Assembly (NCBI RefSeq): GCF_000332815.1
Contig: NZ_AOFD01000039.1
Span: 1 to 42,116 of the forward strand
Origin: Arthrobacter nitrophenolicus
GTDB lineage: Bacteria; Actinomycetota; Actinomycetes; Actinomycetales; Micrococcaceae
Direction of reading: 5' to 3'
DNA: 42,116 nt
Shown: in pieces, positions 23,065 through 32,530 of the stretch
Layout: each line of letters begins with the position of its first letter
How positions within the stretch are numbered: position 1 is the first letter of the stretch
Translations under genes and position numbers: made by a program
The notes under the pieces: generated by a model
The model's database searches: none
What the model was told of the DNA's origin: nothing
What the model saw: only the letters and a program-made list of their open reading frames with translations

Positions 23065-24495
23065 ATGACGCAAAGCCAGTCGAGGCCGCGGAACCCGGCC
23101 AGCTGGCACCCCGCGCAGGAGCGGGAGGGCCTCTGGATACTCACGCGGCTGCGCGACTTCATTGACGACATCGCCAACACCTCCCCCGCCCGGCTTGCCC
23201 TGACGGTATTCGCTGCCGTGTGCCTGGTGTTCACTTTCATTCTCTCCCTGCCGGTCTCCTCTGCCTCCGGAACAGCCACCCCGCTCCACCAGGCGATGTT
23301 CACAGCCGTCTCTGCGGTGTGCGTCACCGGCCTCACCGTGGTCTCAACGGCTGTCCACTGGTCCTTCTTCGGCCAGCTGGTCATCCTCATCGGTGTGTTT
23401 ATTGGCGGTTTGGGAACCCTGACCCTGGCCTCGCTCCTGGCGTTGATGGTGAGCAAGCGCCTCGGTGTGCGGGGCAAGATCATCGCGGCAGAGTCCATGA
23501 ACAATGCCGGCCGCCTGGGTGAAGTGGGCACACTGCTGCGGATCGTCATCACAACGTCCGTGGTGATTGAAGGAATCCTGGCCCTGGTCCTGATCCCCCG
23601 GTTCCTGGTCCTGGGGGAGCCGTTCTGGCAGGCTGTCTGGCACGGGATTTTTTACGCCATCTCCTCCTTCAACAATGCAGGCTTCACTCCGCACTCGGAC
23701 GGCATCGTGCCCTACGAAACAGACCTGTGGATCCTGGTTCCCCTGATGCTCGGTGTCTTCCTGGGCAGCCTGGGCTTTCCCGTGGTGATGGTCCTGCAGC
23801 AGAACGGGCTGAACTGGAAAAAGTGGAACCTGCATACCAAACTCACCATCCAGGTTTCTTTCATCCTCTTGGTGGCGGGCACCGTCCTGTGGGCCGTGAT
23901 GGAGTGGGACAACCTGCGGACCATCGGGACGATGGACATGGGCGACAAGGTCACGCATTCATTGTTCGCGTCCGTCATGATGCGGTCCGGGGGCTTCAAC
24001 CTGGTGGACCAGAACCAGATGGAATCCACCACCATGCTGCTCACGGACGCACTCATGTTTGCCGGCGGCGGCTCCGCGTCAACGGCCGGCGGCATCAAGG
24101 TGACCACCATTGCCGTGATGTTCCTGGCCATCGTCGCAGAAGCCCGCGGTGACAGGGATGTCAAAGTCTATGGCAGGACCATCCCTGAGGGCAGCATGCG
24201 GGTGGCCATCTCCGTGATTGTCGCCGGGGCAACCCTGGTGTCGGTTTCGGCGTTCCTGCTGCTCCACATCAGCGGTGCCTCCCTGGACCGGGTGCTGTTC
24301 GAAACGATCTCCGCCTTCGCCACCGTGGGGCTGAGTACAAACCTCAGCGCCGAAGTGGCGCCGGAGGGCGTCTACGTCCTGACGGCCCTCATGTTCGCCG
24401 GCCGTGTGGGCACCGTGACCCTCGCCGCCGCCCTGGCGCTGCGCCAGCGCAGCCAGCTGTACCACTATCCCGAAGAGAGGCCGATCATTGGCTAG
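23065..24495 (+). CDS. trkH: TrkH/KtrB-family potassium transporter subunit
   Basis: This 476-residue integral membrane protein carries the four pore-loop repeats of TrkH/KtrB with their filter glycines: AVCVTGLTVVST, SSFNNAGFTPHS, MMRSGGFN and SAFATVGLSTNL. It moves K+ inward, gated by the TrkA-type protein encoded next. ATG 23065 was chosen because GAGGAAAAG precedes it; the open frame extends to 22897 without a better start. It overlaps trkA by eight bases. Confidence 0.9.
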   Translation: MTQSQSRPRNPASWHPAQEREGLWILTRLRDFIDDIANTSPARLALTVFAAVCLVFTFILSLPVSSASGTATPLHQAMFTAVSAVCVTGLTVVSTAVHWSFFGQLVILIGVFIGGLGTLTLASLLALMVSKRLGVRGKIIAAESMNNAGRLGEVGTLLRIVITTSVVIEGILALVLIPRFLVLGEPFWQAVWHGIFYAISSFNNAGFTPHSDGIVPYETDLWILVPLMLGVFLGSLGFPVVMVLQQNGLNWKKWNLHTKLTIQVSFILLVAGTVLWAVMEWDNLRTIGTMDMGDKVTHSLFASVMMRSGGFNLVDQNQMESTTMLLTDALMFAGGGSASTAGGIKVTTIAVMFLAIVAEARGDRDVKVYGRTIPEGSMRVAISVIVAGATLVSVSAFLLLHISGASLDRVLFETISAFATVGLSTNLSAEVAPEGVYVLTALMFAGRVGTVTLAAALALRQRSQLYHYPEERPIIG

Positions 24496-25174
24496 TTCCC
24501 CAGACGCCCCACGGCGCCCCGCCCACAATGCCCCCGTGCTGGTGATCGGACTGGGCCGGTTTGGTTCATCCACGGCAGAGCAGCTGGTCAAGCAGGGCCG
24601 GGAAGTGCTCGCGATCGAGCGGGACAGGACCCTGGTGCAGAAGTTCGCGCCCCTCCTCACCCACGTGGTGGAAGCAGACGCCACGAACATCGACGCCCTC
24701 CGCCAGCTCGGCGCGCAGGAATTCAGCTCCGCGGTGGTGGGCGTCGGCACGTCCATCGAGTCCTCGGTACTGATCACCGTGAACCTGGTGGACCTGGGCA
24801 TCGAGCACCTGTGGGTCAAGGCGATCACGCCGTCGCACGGCAAGATCCTCACCCGCATCGGTGCCAACCACGTGATTTACCCCGAGGCCGACGCCGGCGT
24901 CCGTGCCGCACACCTGGTTTCGGGGCGCATGCTGGACTTCATCGAGTTCGACGACGACTTCGCCATCGTGAAGATGTACCCGCCGCGCGAGACCGTCGGC
25001 TTCACCCTGGACGAGTCCAAGGTGCGGTCCAAGTACGGTGTGACGATCGTGGGGGTGAAGTCCCCGGGCGAGGACTTCACCTATGCACGCCCGGAAACCA
25101 AGGTGTCCTCCCGCGACATGCTGATCGTGTCCGGGCATGTGGACCTGCTGGAACGGTTCGCCGCCCGCCCCTAG
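24488..25174 (+). CDS. trkA: TrkA-family potassium uptake regulatory subunit
   Basis: This 228-residue RCK protein has an N-terminal Rossmann domain (VIGLGRFGSSTAEQL, acidic Glu in LAIERD, VEADATN) that binds NAD(H) or ATP/ADP, and a C-terminal TrkA-C domain (TLDESKVRSKYGVTIVG). It forms a ring that gates the TrkH pore from the cytoplasm. The start is TTG 24488 inside the end of trkH (GATCATTGGCTAG), so translation is coupled. A long inverted repeat follows the stop. Confidence 0.9.
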   Translation: MASSPDAPRRPAHNAPVLVIGLGRFGSSTAEQLVKQGREVLAIERDRTLVQKFAPLLTHVVEADATNIDALRQLGAQEFSSAVVGVGTSIESSVLITVNLVDLGIEHLWVKAITPSHGKILTRIGANHVIYPEADAGVRAAHLVSGRMLDFIEFDDDFAIVKMYPPRETVGFTLDESKVRSKYGVTIVGVKSPGEDFTYARPETKVSSRDMLIVSGHVDLLERFAARP

Positions 25175-25185
25175 CCCTGCCGGAG

Positions 25186-25246
25186 AGTTTTCGTCCAGAT
25201 ACGGTGACTTCCGGGCCGGGAAAGCCGCCCTATCTGGACAAAAACT
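25186..25246. repeat. Long inverted repeat between trkA and proC
   Basis: AGTTTTCGTCCAGATA (25186-25201) pairs with TATCTGGACAAAAACT (25231-25246) at 15 of 16 positions, and the inner CGGTGACTTCC / GGGAAAGCCGCC partly pairs as well. The whole 61-nt element folds into one long stem. It lies between convergent genes and can terminate both. Its internal symmetry also fits a dispersed palindromic repeat. Confidence 0.6.
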
Positions 25247-25251
25247 ACGGG

Positions 25252-26085
25252 TCAGCCGAGCTGGCGGGTGATCTCCGCTGCCCGGTCTGCAGCCGCACGG
25301 GCGCCCGCGGCGATGATGGAGGGCATGCCCCGCTCGTCAAACGTGGCGATGGCCCGTTCCGTGGTGCCCTTGGGACTGGTGACGGCTTTGCGGAGGGCGG
25401 ACGGATCAGCGCCCGGCTCTGCGAGCATGAGCCCGGCCCCGGCGACCGTTTCGCGGGCCAGGAGCAGGGACAGTTCGCGGTCCAGGCCCAGTTCCTCGCC
25501 GGCCGCGGCCATCGCCTCAGCAAGGTAGAACGCGTAGGCGGGACCTGAGCCGCTAATGGCCGAAAGGGCGTCCACCTGCTCTTCAGGGACCTCGACGACG
25601 GTTCCGGCGCCCTGCAGGATGTCCTTGACCTTTTGCAGCTGTTCCGGGCTGCAGTTGGTTCCCGGGGACACGGACACCACGCCGCGGCCCAGCTTGGCCG
25701 GGGTGTTGGGCATGGTCCGGATGACCGGCTGGCCTGCAGGGAGGGCGGCCTCGAGCTGGGCGATGGACACGGCCGCCGCCACGCTCACCACCACGGTGTC
25801 CGGGGCCAGGGCTCCGCTGATTTCCCGGGCAAGATCGGTAATTCCGACCGGCTTGACCCCGAGGATCACCACGCCGGACCCCTTGGTGGCCTGCTTGTTG
25901 TTGTCCGGCTCCTCGTCGCCGGCGATGGCCGTGATCCCGTGGTACCGCTCGGCCAGTTCCGCGGCCCGCTCGGCGCGCCGGACGGTGGCGACGATGTCCG
26001 CCGGATCCGTCCCCGCTTCCAGCAAACCACTCAGGATGGCTTCGTTCATGGACCCACAGCCAAGGAAGGCGATTCGGTTGCTCAT
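25252..26085 (-). CDS. proC: Pyrroline-5-carboxylate reductase
   Basis: This 277-residue enzyme reduces 1-pyrroline-5-carboxylate to proline with NAD(P)H, the last step of proline synthesis. It has the nucleotide motif FLGCGSMNEA, GVKP, the signature MPNTPAKLGRG and the C-terminal SGSGPAYAFYLAEAM and SPKGTTERA. ATG 26085 gives the usual N-terminus (MSNRIAFLG); a frame to 26139 would add 18 unrelated residues. The upstream gap to the phosphatase gene contains hairpins, so proC probably has its own promoter. Confidence 0.93.
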   Translation of the reverse strand: MSNRIAFLGCGSMNEAILSGLLEAGTDPADIVATVRRAERAAELAERYHGITAIAGDEEPDNNKQATKGSGVVILGVKPVGITDLAREISGALAPDTVVVSVAAAVSIAQLEAALPAGQPVIRTMPNTPAKLGRGVVSVSPGTNCSPEQLQKVKDILQGAGTVVEVPEEQVDALSAISGSGPAYAFYLAEAMAAAGEELGLDRELSLLLARETVAGAGLMLAEPGADPSALRKAVTSPKGTTERAIATFDERGMPSIIAAGARAAADRAAEITRQLG

Positions 26086-26239
26086 GGCTCCATCATTGCA
26101 GTTAGGCATGGTGCGTGCCGATTCCTTACGCGCCCGCATTGCAACGCACTATTCACAGGTTGCTCCCATGTTCACTGCAGGTAGCTCACATCTGGCACCC
26201 CTACTGTAGTTATTACCTCATTGAGGGTGCGAGTGATGC

Positions 26240-26261
26240 GGCAGGCATGGGGATGCCTGCC
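26240..26261. other. Perfect hairpin upstream of proC
   Basis: GGCAGGCAT-GGGG-ATGCCTGCC gives a 9-bp stem and 4-nt loop. It lies directly beside the larger hairpin at 26265-26320. No run of T follows on either strand. Confidence 0.4.
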
Positions 26262-26264
26262 AGG

Positions 26265-26320
26265 ACACCGGCGGCCGGCAACAGGTTTTCCCCCATTTTT
26301 CCTGTTGCCGGCCCCGGTGT
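26265..26320 (-). terminator. Large hairpin downstream of the Ppx/GppA gene
   Basis: Arms 26265-26285 (ACACCGGCGGCCGGCAACAGG) and 26301-26320 pair over about 20 bp with one bulge, around a pyrimidine-rich 15-nt loop. A smaller stem CCGGCTC-CCCC-GAGCCGG (26349-26366) sits right at the Ppx stop codon. Both could end the minus-strand Ppx transcript before proC. Confidence 0.55.
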
Positions 26321-26367
26321 TTCCGCTTTTAAACAGCAGCCTTTAGTACCGGCTCCCCCGAGCCGGG

Positions 26368-27361
26368 TCACTGGATGGCGGCGACCCCTGCAGCCTGGGG
26401 CGGCGTAATGTGCGGCGCAGGCTCGAGCGGCCCGTCAAACACCAGTTGGTCGAGCCGCCGGAGGATGAGGCCCTCGCGCAAGGCCCAGGGACAGATCCGC
26501 AGCTTCTTGAACTTGAACAGTTCCAGTGCGGCCTCGGCCACCAGCGCGCCGGCCAGCAGCTGGTGGGCACGCGCTTCCGAGACACCCGGCAGGTGCAGAC
26601 GGTCCTCGGCCTTCATGGCGGAGATGCGCTGGGCCCAGATGCCCAGGTCCGTGGCGTTGAGCTCGCGTTTGACGTAGGGACCGGCGTCGCTGGGGGCTGC
26701 CCCGGCAATCCGGGCAAGGGACCGGAAAGTCTTCGACGTGCCGGCAACCACGTTGGCCCTGCCCAGCCCGTCGAACTCACGGACAGCCGGCTTCAGCGTG
26801 GCCCGGATATAGCGCCGGAGTTCCTTGACGCTTTTGGCAGTGGGCGGATCATCGGGGAGCCAATCCCGGGTGAGCCTGCTGGCGCCGAGCGGCACCGAAG
26901 TGGCCAGCTCGGGCAGCTCATCCTGCCGAAGGCCATTTCAAAGGACCCGCCGCCGATATCCAGGTTCAGGATGGGCCCGGCGCCCCAGCCGTGCCAGCGC
27001 CGGACGGCGAAGAACGTCATGGACGCCTCTTCGCTGCCGCTGAGCTCCTGCAGCGTCACCGTTGTTTCATGCTTGACCCGGGCCAGCACCTCCGGCCCGT
27101 TGGTGGCTTCACGGATGGCCGAGGTACAGAACGCCAGCAGGTCCTCGGCCTTATGCCTGGCTGCGAACTCCCAGGCTTCCAGGACAAACTCCGTGAGTTC
27201 GTGCTGCCCGGCGTCGCTGATGCTGCGTCCGGTTCCAGGTACTGGACCAGGGACAGGGGGCGCTTGTGCGAGGCAAAAGGAACCGGCCGCGCGCCAGGGT
27301 GGGCATCCACCAGCAGAAGATGGACAGTGTTGGACCCGATATCGAGGACGCCTAGCCGCAT
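26368..27361 (-). pseudogene. Ppx/GppA-family exopolyphosphatase with two frameshifts
   Basis: The family start [21 protein letters not shown] is at 27361, and IGSNTVHLL is the phosphate-1 motif of the ASKHA fold. The reading frame breaks twice. Near 27225 a missing C turns the family text [15 protein letters not shown] into [11 protein letters not shown]. Near 26922 another missing C breaks FGRDELPELATSVPLGASRL after LNLDIGGGSFEMAFG, the second phosphate motif. Restoring one base at each gives about 331 residues ending at 26368. The family hydrolyses polyphosphate or pppGpp. Two simple base losses in an otherwise conserved gene look more like sequencing error than decay. Confidence 0.78.
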
Positions 27362-27423
27362 GGTGACATTATTCACCGGCGCAGGCGCCGTATTCCAACT
27401 CGGCGCGCAGCCCGTTGACCTGC

Positions 27424-27876
27424 TTAGTTGCCTGCGGGGTTCTCCGGAGCGCCGTCCGAAAGTTCATCCGCACGCTTGAAGTCGCGCTTGATGTTGGCCA
27501 CGCCCTCCGGGTTGATTTCGAAGCCGTAGGCAGCGCCGGGATTTATCACCATGCCCAGCTCCTCACCGATGTTGGCGATGATCGCTGCGCCCTGGGTGCC
27601 CAGCACGTTCGGCGCGGCGTCCAGGTACGGCCGGTCCACCCGGCTCGGGTGCGAGAAGACAGCCAGTACGGGGTCACCCTCGGCGTTGGCCAGGACCAGC
27701 GGCTCCACCTGGGAGTCTTCGCCCTCCACAGTGTCCGAGCTGATGATGTAGACCTCGCTGTTGAGGAAGGACAGGATGACGTCCACGGGGCTTGCATCAG
27801 GCTGTCCGCCTTTGGCGAGCTGCTCCTCGAGGTCGTTCAGCGGAGTGGGGTCGGCAATTGCAGGCTGTTCAGTCAT
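27424..27876 (-). CDS. SseB-domain protein
   Basis: This 150-residue protein has the SseB N-terminal fold: a long amphipathic start ([12 protein letters not shown]), then [30 protein letters not shown] and [31 protein letters not shown]. It has no catalytic motif, signal peptide or membrane span, so it is probably a soluble protein-interaction or accessory protein; the biochemical role of the family is poorly defined. The ATG at 27876 has GTAGGGG close upstream. It lies between topA and the Ppx-type gene on the same strand. Confidence 0.8.
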   Translation of the reverse strand: MTEQPAIADPTPLNDLEEQLAKGGQPDASPVDVILSFLNSEVYIISSDTVEGEDSQVEPLVLANAEGDPVLAVFSHPSRVDRPYLDAAPNVLGTQGAAIIANIGEELGMVINPGAAYGFEINPEGVANIKRDFKRADELSDGAPENPAGN

Positions 27877-27917
27877 CCCCCTACCCGATCACGTTCGGGT
27901 AGGCCCGCGCAATTCCC

Positions 27918-27950
27918 CGCCGGTGTTGGGCCACGGCCCAACCACCGGCG
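27918..27950 (-). terminator. Hairpin after topA
   Basis: CGCCGGTGTTGGGCC (27918-27932) and GGCCCAACCACCGGCG (27935-27950) pair over 15 bp with one bulged base, just beyond the topA stop on the minus strand and before the SseB-domain gene. Confidence 0.6.
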
Positions 27951-27954
27951 TGAA

Positions 27955-30681
27955 CTACTTCTTGGCTGTGGCCTTCTTCTTGGCCGGTGCCTTGCGCGTG
28001 GCGGTGCGCTTGACCGGCCCCTTGGCACGCTTCTCGGCGAGGAGCTCCACCGCCTGTTCCCGCGTCAGTTCCTCCAGGGAGGTGGCGCGCGGAACAGTGA
28101 TGTTGGTGATGCCGTCGGTGATATACGGGCCGAAGCGGCCCTCTTTCACCACAATGTTCTTCTCGGACACCGGGTCCGGGCCGAACTCCGCAAGCGGCGG
28201 CACGGCCGCACGGGCACCGCGCTGCTTCGGCTGGGAGTAGATCTCCAGTGCCTGCTCCAGCGTGATGGTGAAAATTTCCTCTTCCGAGCCGATGGACCGG
28301 GAGTCCGTGCCCTTCTTCAGGTACGGGCCGAAACGGCCGTTCTGCACGGTGATGGGGTTGCCCTCAGCGTCCTCGCCCAGGACCCGCGGCAGGCTCATGA
28401 GCTGCAGGGCTTCGTCCAAAGTCACCGACTCCACCGTCATGGACTTGAAGAGCGAACCGGTGCGCGGCTTGGCCTTGACCGGCTTCTTGGGCGGCTTGGG
28501 CTTGCCGTTCTTGTAGTACTCGACGGGCTGCGCGGCGATCTGTTCCTCGGTCATCTCGGGGATGATCTCGGTGACATACGCGCCGTAGCGGCCGTTCTTG
28601 GCCACGATGGTGTGACCGGTGTGCGGATCGGTGCCCAGCACGCGTTCCTCGGGGGCGGCGGTCTCCATCAGCTCGATGGCCTTTGCCGCGGTCAGTTCAT
28701 CCGGGGCAAGGTCCTCGGGCACGTTCGCGCGCGCCGATTCCACGATCTCCCCCGTCTTGGGGTCGACGGTGGCCGCGGAGCTCTCCAGGTAGGGTCCGAA
28801 CTTGCCCACCCGAAGGGTGATCTCGTCGGTAATGGGAATGGAGTTGATTTCCCGGGCGTCGATCTCGCCCAGGTTGTTGACGATGCTCAGCAGGCCGGGG
28901 TCCGAATCCTCGCCAAAGTAGAAATGGCGCAGCCAGGAGGCGCCCACGGCCTGGCCGTTTGCGATCTTGTCCAGGTCGCCTTCCATGTCGGCCGTGAATT
29001 CGTAGTCCACGTAGTCGCTGAAGTGCTGCTCCAGCAGGCGGATGACGGAGAACGCGATCCAACTGGGCACCAGGGCGGAGCCCTGCTTCCGGACGTAGCC
29101 GCGGTCCTGGATGGTGGAGATGGTGGACGCGTAGGTGGACGGCCGGCCGATGCCCTTCTTTTCCAGCTCGGCGGTCAGGGACGCTTCGGTGTACCGCGGC
29201 GGCGGGGATGTCTCGTGGCCCACGGCCACGATCTCCGAGGCCGTGAGGGCGTCGACCTTGGCCACGTTGGGCAGCCGGCGGCCTTCGTCGGAGTCGTCGT
29301 CGCCGCGGGTCTCGTCCTTGCCCTCTTCATAGGCGGCCAGGAAGCCGGGGAAGGTGATGACGGTGCCGGAAGCGGAAAATTCTGCGTCCCGGCCGTCCGA
29401 AGCCACCGCACCGAGGCGGATGGTGGCGGTCGAGCCCTTGGCGTCGGCCATCTGGGAGGCGACGGTCCGCTTCCAGATCAGTTCGTAGAGCCGGAATTCG
29501 TCGCCGGACAACTGCTTGGCCACCTGGGCCGGGGTTCGGAACGAGTCGCCGGCGGGACGGATGGCCTCGTGGGCTTCCTGCGCGTTCGCGGCCTTGTTGG
29601 AGTAGACCCGGGGCGAGCCCGGAATGTATTCGGGGCCGTACAGCTCCGACGCCTGCCGGCGGGCGGCCGTGATGGCCTCGTCGCTCAGCGCGGAGGAGTC
29701 CGTACGCATATAGGTGATGTAGCCGTTTTCATACAGCCGCTGCGCGATCTGCATGGTGCTTTTGGAGGAGAACCGCAGCTTGCGGCCCGCTTCCTGCTGC
29801 AGCGTGGAGGTGGTGAACGGTGCGGCGGGGCGCCGGGTGTACGGCTTGGTGTCCACCGACCGGACGCGGAAGTCCGCGTCCTGCAGGCCGGCGGCCAGGG
29901 ACGCCGCCAGTTCCTCGTTGAGGTGGGCGACGTTCTTGGAGACGAGGACGCCGTCGTCGTTGAAGTCGCGGCCGGTGGCGACCTTCGCGCCGTCCACGGC
30001 GGCGAGCTTGGCCTTGAAGGAGCCGGAGTCGGCGCCGAACTGGCCGGTCAGGTCCCAGTAGGACGCGGCCTTGAACGCCATGCGTTCGCGTTCGCGGTCC
30101 ACCACCATGCGGGTGACCACGGACTGCACGCGGCCGGCGGACAGGCCGCGGGCCACCTTGCGCCACAGGACGGGCGAGATCTCGTAGCCGTAAAGGCGGT
30201 CCAGGATGCGCCGGGTTTCCTGGGCGTCCACCAGTGCGGAGTCGACGTCGCGCAGGTTCCCCATGGCGCGCTGGATGGCTTCCTTGGTGATTTCGCCGAA
30301 CGTCATCCGGTACACCGGGACCTTGGGCTTGAGCACTTCCAGCAGGTGCCACGCGATGGCTTCGCCCTCGCGGTCCCCATCGGTTGCGAGGTAGAGTTCG
30401 TCGGCGTCTTTGAGCGCCGCCTTCAGTTCGGTGACCTTTTTCTTCTTGTCCGCGGACACCACGTAGTAGGGCTTGAAGTCGTGCTCGATGTCGACGGCGA
30501 ACTTGCCTACCGAGGTTTTCTTCAGCTCTGCGGGGAGCTCCGAAGGCTGCGGCAGGTCGCGGATGTGACCGATGGAGGCCTCGACAATGAAGCCCTCGCC
30601 CAGGTACTTGGCGATGGTCTTGCTCTTGGCCGGAGACTCCACAATCACGAGTTTCTTGCCGGTTTTGGCCTTGCTTGGCAC
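27955..30681 (-). CDS. topA: DNA topoisomerase I (type IA)
   Basis: This 908-residue enzyme relaxes negative supercoils by cutting one strand through a tyrosyl phosphodiester. The TOPRIM domain shows KLVIVESPAKSKTIAKYLG near residue 7 and ATDGDREGEAIAWH. The active-site Tyr324 is in YITYMRTDSSALS. The C-terminus has at least three topoisomerase repeats (GRYGAYV, GRFGPYL, GRFGPYI) and a Lys/Ala-rich tail, without zinc fingers, as in actinobacteria. The GTG at 30681 has GGAG four bases before it; the frame extends to 30789 but those residues are unlike the family. Confidence 0.96.
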   Translation of the reverse strand: MPSKAKTGKKLVIVESPAKSKTIAKYLGEGFIVEASIGHIRDLPQPSELPAELKKTSVGKFAVDIEHDFKPYYVVSADKKKKVTELKAALKDADELYLATDGDREGEAIAWHLLEVLKPKVPVYRMTFGEITKEAIQRAMGNLRDVDSALVDAQETRRILDRLYGYEISPVLWRKVARGLSAGRVQSVVTRMVVDRERERMAFKAASYWDLTGQFGADSGSFKAKLAAVDGAKVATGRDFNDDGVLVSKNVAHLNEELAASLAAGLQDADFRVRSVDTKPYTRRPAAPFTTSTLQQEAGRKLRFSSKSTMQIAQRLYENGYITYMRTDSSALSDEAITAARRQASELYGPEYIPGSPRVYSNKAANAQEAHEAIRPAGDSFRTPAQVAKQLSGDEFRLYELIWKRTVASQMADAKGSTATIRLGAVASDGRDAEFSASGTVITFPGFLAAYEEGKDETRGDDDSDEGRRLPNVAKVDALTASEIVAVGHETSPPPRYTEASLTAELEKKGIGRPSTYASTISTIQDRGYVRKQGSALVPSWIAFSVIRLLEQHFSDYVDYEFTADMEGDLDKIANGQAVGASWLRHFYFGEDSDPGLLSIVNNLGEIDAREINSIPITDEITLRVGKFGPYLESSAATVDPKTGEIVESARANVPEDLAPDELTAAKAIELMETAAPEERVLGTDPHTGHTIVAKNGRYGAYVTEIIPEMTEEQIAAQPVEYYKNGKPKPPKKPVKAKPRTGSLFKSMTVESVTLDEALQLMSLPRVLGEDAEGNPITVQNGRFGPYLKKGTDSRSIGSEEEIFTITLEQALEIYSQPKQRGARAAVPPLAEFGPDPVSEKNIVVKEGRFGPYITDGITNITVPRATSLEELTREQAVELLAEKRAKGPVKRTATRKAPAKKKATAKK

Positions 30682-30803
30682 GGTGCTCCTACAGAAAAAG
30701 GTTGCTGGGGCAGATGAGCCATATTGGCCTAGTTCACCATATTTTGGACAATTGTGCGCATTCGGTGTGGAAAACCCTGTGGCGCACAAAGGCTGCGGAA
30801 GGC

Positions 30804-32456
30804 TCAGGCGCGGGCCGGAACCAGGAAGCCGTCGCGGACCAGGTTTTCCACGTCTGCCAGCAGCGTGCTGCGGAAGCTGCCGGCATCGAATCCCGCGCCG
30901 TCGCCGTCCATGCCGCCGCCGAGGAGCGCCTCCAGGGCGCCGGCGATCTGCCCGGCGGTCAGGTCGCCGTCGCAGGCCGAAACGAACCCGGCAAGCTCGG
31001 TGCTGAGCAGGTTGGTCCGCCGCAGCCCTGCCCCCTGGCGCAGCAGGATCACGCCGGGATGCTCCGCGCCGGGCCGCTGGTGCCGTTCTTCGGTGACGTC
31101 TTCGGCCACCAGCAGGTGCGTGTCCTCGAGCGTGTTGGCGGCGAGCCAGTCGCAGCGTTCGACGGCGGCGTCCAGGTGGGGGCCGATGGGCTGCTCGATG
31201 GGGTAGGTGATTTCCTCGAAGCGGCTCACGGTCGGTTCTCCGCCGGGGAGGGGACGGCGCAGCCAGACCATGCCGAAGCCGATCCCTTCCACGTTCCGGG
31301 ACTCGAAGTCGGTGAGGTAGGCGGCGTAGGCATCCCGGTAATGTTCCCGGTCACGGCCTTCGGACGCGTCCTGCAGCCAGGTTTCGGCGTACTGCTCCGG
31401 GGCGACCTGCTCGCGCTGGATGAACCACGCGTCCGTGCCGGGCCTGACCCAACTGCGGGGCCGCTCGTGCCACTCCGCCCCGGCGGGCACCTCCCAGTTG
31501 CCGAGCATCTGTGCGGTGCCGCCCGGCGCCAGGACCCCGGGAAGATCGGCCACCAGCGAGGAGACGATGTCATCGCCCGGCAGCCCGCCGTCGCGGTACG
31601 TGAACTGTCCCTCGGCATCCTCCCCGGCGCGGCGGGGCGTGATGACGAAGGGCGGGTTGGACACCACAAGGTCGAACTCCTCGCCCCCCACCGGTTCCAG
31701 GAGCGATCCCAGGCGGAGGCTCACGCGGTCCTCGAACCGGGCCGGGTCCACGGAAAGGGCCTCGGCGTTGAGGAGGATGTTGAAGCGGGTGAAGGCGAGG
31801 GCACGTTCTGAAATGTCCGTGGCCGTCACGTGCTCGCAGTGGTGCAGCAGGTGGAACGCCTGGATCCCGCACCCCGTACCAAGATCAAGGGCCCGCCGTG
31901 TGTGGCGGCGGACGGTGGTCTGCACCAGGGTGGTGGAAGCCTGCCCGATGCCCAGGACGTGGTCATGCCGGAGGACCCCCTCCTGCTGGTGGGCCGCGAG
32001 GTCGCTGGCCACCCACAGCTCGGCGCCGCCGCTGCCATCCTCATTTGCGTCCCAGCCGTAGGGCCGCAGGTCAGCCTTTGCCGCCAGCAGCGTAGTGCCG
32101 GGCACGGGCTGCACCAGCCCCAGTTCCAGGAGGCCCTCGCTGCCGACGCCCGGCAGGGCCGCGTCCAGCACGCCCCGTTCCTGCGGTTCGGCCAGGAGCC
32201 ACAGCCGGACGACGGCGGCCAGCGGCCGGGCGCTTTCGTCCCGCCGGACCGCGTGTTCGGTGGCCAGGAGGGCCGGGATGATCTGGTCCCTGTTGAGCGC
32301 GGCAGAGGCTGCTGGCCCGAGGAGCTGCGCGACGCCGTCGAGCGTGTAGCCGGTCCGGCGCAGGTCTGCTGCCAGGGCTGACAGCAGCTGGGGACGGTCG
32401 CTGCGGGGGGCGTCGGGGATGCTGCCGGCGGAAAACTCGTATGGGGATCTAGGCAC
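30804..32456 (-). CDS. Class I SAM-dependent methyltransferase, N5-glutamine/adenine type
   Basis: This 550-residue protein has a helical N-terminal domain (about 1-160), the SAM-binding loop ALDLGTGCGIQAF starting near residue 189, the acidic strand TATDISERAL and the catalytic NPPF at 267-270 (VVSNPPFVI). NPPF/NPPY enzymes methylate amide or amino nitrogens in proteins, RNA or DNA. The C-terminal 200 residues (including SRFEEITYPIEQPIGP) are an extension typical of the actinobacterial relatives. The target is not known. It lies upstream of topA on the same strand, with about 120 bases between. Confidence 0.85.
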   Translation of the reverse strand: MPRSPYEFSAGSIPDAPRSDRPQLLSALAADLRRTGYTLDGVAQLLGPAASAALNRDQIIPALLATEHAVRRDESARPLAAVVRLWLLAEPQERGVLDAALPGVGSEGLLELGLVQPVPGTTLLAAKADLRPYGWDANEDGSGGAELWVASDLAAHQQEGVLRHDHVLGIGQASTTLVQTTVRRHTRRALDLGTGCGIQAFHLLHHCEHVTATDISERALAFTRFNILLNAEALSVDPARFEDRVSLRLGSLLEPVGGEEFDLVVSNPPFVITPRRAGEDAEGQFTYRDGGLPGDDIVSSLVADLPGVLAPGGTAQMLGNWEVPAGAEWHERPRSWVRPGTDAWFIQREQVAPEQYAETWLQDASEGRDREHYRDAYAAYLTDFESRNVEGIGFGMVWLRRPLPGGEPTVSRFEEITYPIEQPIGPHLDAAVERCDWLAANTLEDTHLLVAEDVTEERHQRPGAEHPGVILLRQGAGLRRTNLLSTELAGFVSACDGDLTAGQIAGALEALLGGGMDGDGAGFDAGSFRSTLLADVENLVRDGFLVPARA

Positions 32457-32530
32457 CGGTCAAGTTTAGTCCGGCGGTCCTGGACGGGGCGCCGTACTGG
32501 CCTGTCCTGTCCGCGGGGTAGCGTTGAAGC

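Noticed and set aside
27415..30717. 1100-codon open frame antisense to topA
   Set aside because: Its residues are low-complexity Gly/Val/Arg/Asp text with no domain, and it mirrors a clear topA gene; long antisense frames are common at this GC content.
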